Positions 13,585 through 17,906 of a stretch of 17,906 bases of DNA are shown here, piece after piece; position 1 is the stretch's first letter; the number at the start of each line of letters is the position of its first letter. A model generated the notes under the pieces. That model saw nothing but the letters and a program-made list of their open reading frames with translations. It was not told the origin of the DNA and ran no database searches. The DNA is from AA29 sp041481445 (GTDB taxonomy: Bacteria > Acidobacteriota > Vicinamibacteria > Fen-336). The DNA lies in NCBI GenBank assembly GCA_041481445.1, contig JBGPBV010000136.1, positions 1 to 17,906 of the forward strand. The letters run 5' to 3'. Position numbers and translations under genes: made by a program.

Positions 13585-13975
13585 ATCGCAACGCGCCCAA
13601 CTCGAGAGCCTGCGCAGGTCGTATGGATCGGAGCTCCCGGCGAAGCTCCGGCACATCGCCGGCGCCGTCGATGTGCTGCAAGCCGACGGCTGGGAGGCCG
13701 GGAACCTGCAGTCCCTCTACGACCTGATCCACAGGCTCGCAGGGTCGGCGGCGGTCTACGGCTTCCACGGCATCAGCCGCGCCGCCGCAGACCTCGAGAC
13801 CTGGGCCCTGGACGCACTGGCGAGCGGCATTTCCCCCTGCCAGCGCCTCGAGCTTCTTGCGCTCGCACGCGCGCTCAGCGATGCCTCCGCCGCCAGCGGC
13901 ACGGGCACGGTCGAGGGCAGGCGCAATTCTCTTCCCGCACGCGCATCCCGCGGCGCACGCCCATCCGCACGGTGA
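13568..13975 (+). CDS. HPt (histidine phosphotransfer) domain protein
   Basis: From a GTG at 13568 the protein has 135 residues, overlapping the receiver stop by 17 bases. A longer frame from 13466 is rejected because its first part is a shadow of the receiver. The helical HPt core contains LYDLIHRLAGSAAVYGFHGI (50-69) with His55 as the phospho-acceptor and the 'HRLAGSA' pattern, followed by RAAADLETWALDA. The C-terminus is basic and low in complexity. HPt proteins carry phosphate between receivers, so this protein probably links the single-domain receiver to a DNA-binding response regulator, for example one of the two encoded at 8969-11103. The ribosome site is poor, which fits translational coupling. 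Confidence 0.85.
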   Translation: MPRLTESQRAQLESLRRSYGSELPAKLRHIAGAVDVLQADGWEAGNLQSLYDLIHRLAGSAAVYGFHGISRAAADLETWALDALASGISPCQRLELLALARALSDASAASGTGTVEGRRNSLPARASRGARPSAR

Positions 13976-14013
13976 CCGCGCAGTGTGTTACCTTCTAGCC
14001 CCATTCCCTCCCG

Positions 14014-14029
14014 AGGCAACGTCTTGGCC
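14014..14029 (+). promoter_or_regulatory. Candidate sigma-54 promoter of the repeat-protein gene
   Basis: AGGCAACGTCTTGGCC has the sigma-54 spacing: GG at positions 2-3 and GC at 14-15, with GGCA in the -24 half and T-GC in the -12 half (7 of 11 consensus positions). Start of transcription would be near 14040, 54 bases before the ATG at 14094. The short inverted repeat ACCGG-TCGATG-CCGGT (14031-14046) lies at the start site. An NtrC-type activator is encoded in the same window. One match to a degenerate consensus, so moderate weight only. Confidence 0.35.
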
Positions 14030-14093
14030 AACCGGTCGATGCCGGTGAGCTGAGCACGCCAATCACAGTATTCCAAGCAGCTCAGGGGAGACG

Positions 14094-17000
14094 ATGCCTT
14101 CCTCGGGCGAGAGCATGACCATGCGTCCCGGCCATCCCCGCGCCGGCACGGCCACTCGCCTCGTCTCCGCCTTGGTGGTCGGCCTCGCCATCACCCAGCC
14201 CGCCCCATCGGTGCTCGCTCAGGCACGGGGGGGATTCGTCGAGAACGCCGACAGCACGGCGATCCGGAGCCCGTGGACGTCCCAGATCCAGGACCTCTTG
14301 CCCGCGAGGTCCACGGGGAACATCAACGACCACCGCGGCCGTGACACCGTGCCGATCTTCCGCGGCCTGGAGGGAATCGGCCCCACGCTCTTCCGCTCCG
14401 CGCACCTGCGGACGCCGGTGGCGGGGATGGCGCCGGGTGTCCCGGTCGGCTCGTCGCGATCGGAGTCCACCCCGCTGGGTTCCCCCTCGGTTCCGGTCGA
14501 CCCCGGCGCCGGCGCGTCGCTCCAGGATCCCTTGCTGTTGCCCGTCGCCACGACCGCACAGGTCCCGCTGACGGCGGCCTACGACGCTCTCAACGTCCCG
14601 TCCCTGGCCGCGGGCAGCACGTATCGGGATCCGACGACAGACGTCAGGATCTACAAGCTCACCTCTGCCACCTTCCCCACTTCGAGTGCGAGCTGGGGTC
14701 ACGACTACTCCGAGGGCGGCGACGAGGTGTCTCTGCCGTACAACGGGACTACGCGCGCCGTACTCGTATACGACGGCTCGGAGCACTGGCTGATCGACTT
14801 CACGCCGGGGGTCGGGGTCACCAATCCACGCCCGTTCCCCGCCAATCTGGACCCGGTGCGCGACCTCGCCTTCACTTTCTCGAACAACCCGGCGACCCCC
14901 TACTACGCCTACGTGGCGAACGGCAGCTCGATCCTCAGGATGAACATCAGCACGATGGCCCAGGAAGACGGAGATGGCTGGCCGGTCAGCGGCGAGGACG
15001 ATGGGGCCTGGCTGCACCAGAGCGAGAACGACGGGATGTTCGTCTGGATGAGGGGTCCCTTCGGGCCGACCACGGTGATCTACGAGCCCGGCACCGGCAC
15101 CAAGAAGACCTACACCAACGTCTACGTCGACGAGCCGCGCATCGACCGGGCAGGGCGCTACGTGGGGCTGTCCATGAGTTCACCACCGAATGGGCTCTCG
15201 GTCTGGGATTGGAACACGGGCAGCATCACCTGGAGCAGCACCGGCGATCCAGACATTCCCTTCGGGCACTGCGCTTCTCTCCGGCGGCGGTGGTATCAAG
15301 TCGACTGGAACACCGCCTTCCCACCTCCCTACGCCACCTGGACCCCCGATTCGGTCAACTCGGGCGTGGACATCGGTGGCCCCGCCAACGCGACCCTCGT
15401 TCACGGCAACGGCAATTGGATTCAGCATCCCACCGACCTCAACGATCAATGGGCGGTGTTCACCCACTATGGGAGCTTGCGACCGGACGAGGATTTCTGG
15501 CTCGCGCCCGGAGGGATGGTCCTCATCACCGCGAACGGTGAGCGGCGCCTTCTGGCCCATCCGTACAACACGACGGCTGACTACACTTTCTTCAGCTTTG
15601 CGAAGTTCTCATCCGATGGCAGGTACGTCCTGTTCACATCGGACATGAACGGGTCGGGACGCAGCGATCTCTTTCTCGCCGAGCTGCCCCAACCCGGTCT
15701 CGAGACCAACCCCCCGACCGTCTCCGTCACCGCTCCTGCCGCGGGGGCCACGGTCTCGGGAGGCGCGGTCGCCGTCACCGCCGATGCCTCCGACGACGTG
15801 TGGGTGGTGGGGGTTCAGTTCAAGGTGGATGGGAACATCCTCGGTGCCGAGGATACCTCTGCTCCTTACAGCGTTTCCTGGAATTCGACGCTCAGTACCA
15901 ACGGAAGCCACAGCCTGACGGCAGTGGCTCGGGATTCATCAGACAACTCGACGGTGTCCAGTCCGGTGGTCGTGACCGTCAGCAACCCGCCCGTCATCTC
16001 ATCGGTGTCGGCGACGAGCACGACGTCCTCGGGTGCCACCATCGTGTGGACCACCAACGAGCCTGCCGATTCCCAGGTCGACTACGGGCTCACCAGCGCC
16101 TACGGCTCGTCCACGACCCTGGACCCCGGCCTCGTCCTGACCCATTCGCAGGCGTTGACCGGCCTGGCGTCCGGGATCGTCTACCACTACCGGGTCAGAT
16201 CCAGGGACGCGTTGGGGAACGTGGCCGTCTCGTCGGACTTGACCTTCGTGACCGTAGACACCGTTGCGCCCGTCATCTCATCGGTGTCGGCGACGAACAT
16301 CACGTCCACGGGCGCCACCATCGTGTGGACCACCGACGAGCCCGCCGATTCGCGGGTCAACTACGGGCGCACGCAGTCCTACGGCTCGAACACGACCCAG
16401 AACACCAGCCTCGTCCTGGCCCATTCGCAGGCGTTGACCGGCTTGTTGCCCTCGACCCTCTACCACTACCGGGTCAGATCCAGAGACGCCGCGGGGAACC
16501 TGAGAATATCCCAGGACTTCGTCTTTGCCACGCTGGAGGGAGTCCCGCCCGTCATCTCCGCGGTGTCGGCGACGAGCGTCACATCCACGGGCGCCACCAT
16601 CGTGTGGACCACCAACGAGCCCGCCGATTCCCAGGTCAACTTCGGGCTCACCGTGGCCTACGGCTCGTCCACGACCCTGAACGGCAGCCTCGTCCTAGCC
16701 CATTCGCAGGCGTTGACCGGCTTGTTGCCCTCGACCCTCTACCACTACCGGGTCAGATCCAGAGACGCCGCGGGGAACCTGACCATATCCCAGGACTTTG
16801 TCCTTACCACGCTGGAAGGGGTCCCCCCCGTCATCTCGTCGGTTTCGCCGACCAGCGTCACGCCATCGGGCGCCACCATCGTGTGGACCACCAACGAGCC
16901 CGCCAATTCGCAGGTCGAATACGGGATCACCGTGGCCTACGGCTCGTCCACGACCCTGGACGCCAGCCTCCTCCTGGCCCATTCGCAGGCGTTGGCCGGC

Positions 17001-17906
17001 CTCGCCAACGCGACGCTGTACCACTACCGGGTCAAGTCCACGGATGCCGCCGGGAACCTCGCCGTCTCGCCGGACTTCACCTTAACCACCCTCGATGGGC
17101 TCCCGCCCGTCATCTCCGCGGTGTCCGCCTCGAGCATCACCGCCTCGGGCGCCACGATCACCTGGAGCACGGACGAGCCGGCGGACTCCCAGGTGGAGTA
17201 CGGGACGACTGCGGCCTACGGATCTTTGACGGCCCTGGTGCCCACTCCGGGGACGGCTCATAACCAGCTCTTGACGGCCCTGGCCAACGCGACGCTGTAC
17301 CACTACCGCGTCAAGTCGAGGGATGCCGCCGGAAACCTCGCCGTCTCCGAGGACTTCACCTTCACGACGCTCGATGGCCTCCCGCCCGTTATCTCCGCGG
17401 TGTCAGCTTCGAGCATCACGGCCTCGGGCGCCACCATCACCTGGAGCACGGACGAGGCGGCGGACTCCCAGGTGGAGTACGGGACGACCACCGCCTATGG
17501 CTCGATGACCGTGCTGGCTCCCGCTCCGGGCATTGCCCATAGCCAGCTCTTGACGGCCCTGGCCAACGCGACGCTGTACCACTACCGCGTCAAGTCCACG
17601 GATGCCGCCGGGAACCTCGCCGTCTCCGAGGACTTCATCGTCACCACCCTCGATGCGCTCCCGCCCGTCATCTCCGCGGTGTCGGCCTCGAGCCTCACCG
17701 CCTCGGGCGCCACCATCACCTGGAGCACGGACGAGCCGGCCGACTCCCAGATCGAGTTCGGGACGACTGCGGCCTACGGCTCGGTGACCGTTCTGGTGCC
17801 CACTCCGGGGACGGCTCATAGCCAGCTCTTGACCGGCCTGGCCAACGCCACGCTGTACCACTACCGCGTCAAGTCGAGGGATGCCGCCGGGAACCTCGCC
17901 GTCTCC
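14094..17906 (+). CDS. Large secreted protein: propeller-like N-half, Ig-like domain, fibronectin-III-like repeats (3' end outside window)
   Basis: From the ATG at 14094 the frame is open for 1271 codons to the right edge, with no stop. The ATG follows a GGGGAG site. A signal peptide is likely: RLVSALVVGLAITQPAPSVL then AQA, cleaved near residue 43. About residues 60-535 are Gly/Asp/Trp-rich beta structure with TolB/propeller-like phrases (RYVLFTSDMNGSGRSDLFLA at about 513-532). An Ig-like domain follows (540-631: PTVSVTAPAAGATVSGGAV, then FKVDG, PYSVSWN, LTAVARD). From residue 632 come fibronectin-III-like repeats of 93 residues (PPVIS.VSA, SGATI.W.T.EPADSQV.YG, LYHYRV.S.DAAGN). It is probably a cell-surface or matrix protein; whether it binds the EPS is not known. 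No C-terminal anchor can be seen because the gene is cut. Confidence 0.88.
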   Translation, partial: MPSSGESMTMRPGHPRAGTATRLVSALVVGLAITQPAPSVLAQARGGFVENADSTAIRSPWTSQIQDLLPARSTGNINDHRGRDTVPIFRGLEGIGPTLFRSAHLRTPVAGMAPGVPVGSSRSESTPLGSPSVPVDPGAGASLQDPLLLPVATTAQVPLTAAYDALNVPSLAAGSTYRDPTTDVRIYKLTSATFPTSSASWGHDYSEGGDEVSLPYNGTTRAVLVYDGSEHWLIDFTPGVGVTNPRPFPANLDPVRDLAFTFSNNPATPYYAYVANGSSILRMNISTMAQEDGDGWPVSGEDDGAWLHQSENDGMFVWMRGPFGPTTVIYEPGTGTKKTYTNVYVDEPRIDRAGRYVGLSMSSPPNGLSVWDWNTGSITWSSTGDPDIPFGHCASLRRRWYQVDWNTAFPPPYATWTPDSVNSGVDIGGPANATLVHGNGNWIQHPTDLNDQWAVFTHYGSLRPDEDFWLAPGGMVLITANGERRLLAHPYNTTADYTFFSFAKFSSDGRYVLFTSDMNGSGRSDLFLAELPQPGLETNPPTVSVTAPAAGATVSGGAVAVTADASDDVWVVGVQFKVDGNILGAEDTSAPYSVSWNSTLSTNGSHSLTAVARDSSDNSTVSSPVVVTVSNPPVISSVSATSTTSSGATIVWTTNEPADSQVDYGLTSAYGSSTTLDPGLVLTHSQALTGLASGIVYHYRVRSRDALGNVAVSSDLTFVTVDTVAPVISSVSATNITSTGATIVWTTDEPADSRVNYGRTQSYGSNTTQNTSLVLAHSQALTGLLPSTLYHYRVRSRDAAGNLRISQDFVFATLEGVPPVISAVSATSVTSTGATIVWTTNEPADSQVNFGLTVAYGSSTTLNGSLVLAHSQALTGLLPSTLYHYRVRSRDAAGNLTISQDFVLTTLEGVPPVISSVSPTSVTPSGATIVWTTNEPANSQVEYGITVAYGSSTTLDASLLLAHSQALAGLANATLYHYRVKSTDAAGNLAVSPDFTLTTLDGLPPVISAVSASSITASGATITWSTDEPADSQVEYGTTAAYGSLTALVPTPGTAHNQLLTALANATLYHYRVKSRDAAGNLAVSEDFTFTTLDGLPPVISAVSASSITASGATITWSTDEAADSQVEYGTTTAYGSMTVLAPAPGIAHSQLLTALANATLYHYRVKSTDAAGNLAVSEDFIVTTLDALPPVISAVSASSLTASGATITWSTDEPADSQIEFGTTAAYGSVTVLVPTPGTAHSQLLTGLANATLYHYRVKSRDAAGNLAVS
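15987..17906 (+). repeat. Tandem 279-bp repeats encoding 93-aa fibronectin-III-like modules
   Basis: Repeat starts fall at 15987, 16266, 16545, 16824, 17103, 17382 and 17661, each exactly 279 bases apart: six complete units and a partial seventh (246 bases, cut by the edge). Each begins PPVIS (APVIS in unit 2) and ends with 'DAAGN' followed by a Ser/Asp-rich linker. DNA identity is high and uneven. Units 2 and 3 are nearly identical in their 3' thirds (about 16441-16540 and 16720-16820). Units 5-7 form a second group, with 5 and 7 sharing GTGCCCACTCCGGGGACGGC where 6 differs. This is the mark of recent duplication and exchange, not just of protein-level conservation. Confidence 0.95.

Noticed and set aside
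13976..14093. Resemblance to a c-di-GMP (GEMM) riboswitch before the repeat-protein gene
   Set aside because: The signature bases of the GEMM core are missing; only a short GC hairpin is present.
15800..17263. Second plus-strand open frame of 487 codons in the repeat region, and periodic short minus-strand frames
   Set aside because: They repeat with the 279-bp period because the DNA does; the true frame (from 14094) is open throughout and encodes recognisable fibronectin-III-like modules.
15987..17906. Regular repeats as a CRISPR array
   Set aside because: The unit is 279 bp, fully coding and in frame, with no short direct repeats separated by unique spacers.

Overview
The window is very GC-rich, densely coded Gram-negative DNA. 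An outer-membrane polysaccharide exporter, a periplasmic chain-length protein and a predicted outer-membrane beta-barrel point to a diderm cell. The mix of a GumC/Wzz-type exopolysaccharide (EPS) locus, NtrC-type activators, Rsb-type switch proteins and fibronectin-type repeat proteins would suit an uncultured soil or groundwater lineage (Rokubacteria/Methylomirabilota, Acidobacteria or a deltaproteobacterial group). The sequence alone does not decide between these.

Left half, minus strand (about 9600 down to 1): a LuxR/NarL-type response regulator, a 367-base non-coding stretch counted from its stop region to the next start (8684-8968 is gene-free), then one tightly packed EPS operon. Its order is NusG/RfaH-like elongation factor, outer-membrane beta-barrel, chain-length determinant, CpsD-type tyrosine kinase, polyprenyl-phosphate sugar transferase, polysaccharide export protein, SAM methyltransferase, YvcK, and the first 78 codons of an O-antigen-ligase-like membrane protein cut by the left edge. 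Genes are separated by a few bases or overlap by 4 to 20 bases. The leader of the NusG-like gene holds a candidate promoter, two inverted repeats directly upstream of its -35, and a 31-nt RNA hairpin just before the start codon.

Right half, plus strand (9685 to 17906): an NtrC-family sigma-54 response regulator diverges from the LuxR-type regulator. After a 411-base gap with a candidate sigma-70 promoter come an RsbT-like switch kinase, a soluble histidine kinase whose N-terminus looks like the RsbT-binding domain of RsbU, a stand-alone receiver and an HPt protein. The last three genes are joined by 17-19 base overlaps or short gaps. A candidate sigma-54 promoter then precedes a large secreted protein (1271 codons in the window, no stop) that ends in tandem fibronectin-III-like repeats of exactly 279 bp.

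How it may fit together (inference): an RsbT partner switch feeds a cytosolic histidine kinase, phosphate moves kinase - receiver - HPt, and the final acceptors are the two DNA-binding response regulators next door. These would control the EPS operon and the secreted repeat protein. The most unusual features are the RsbT/RsbU_N-kinase phosphorelay and the hairpin leader of the NusG paralogue.
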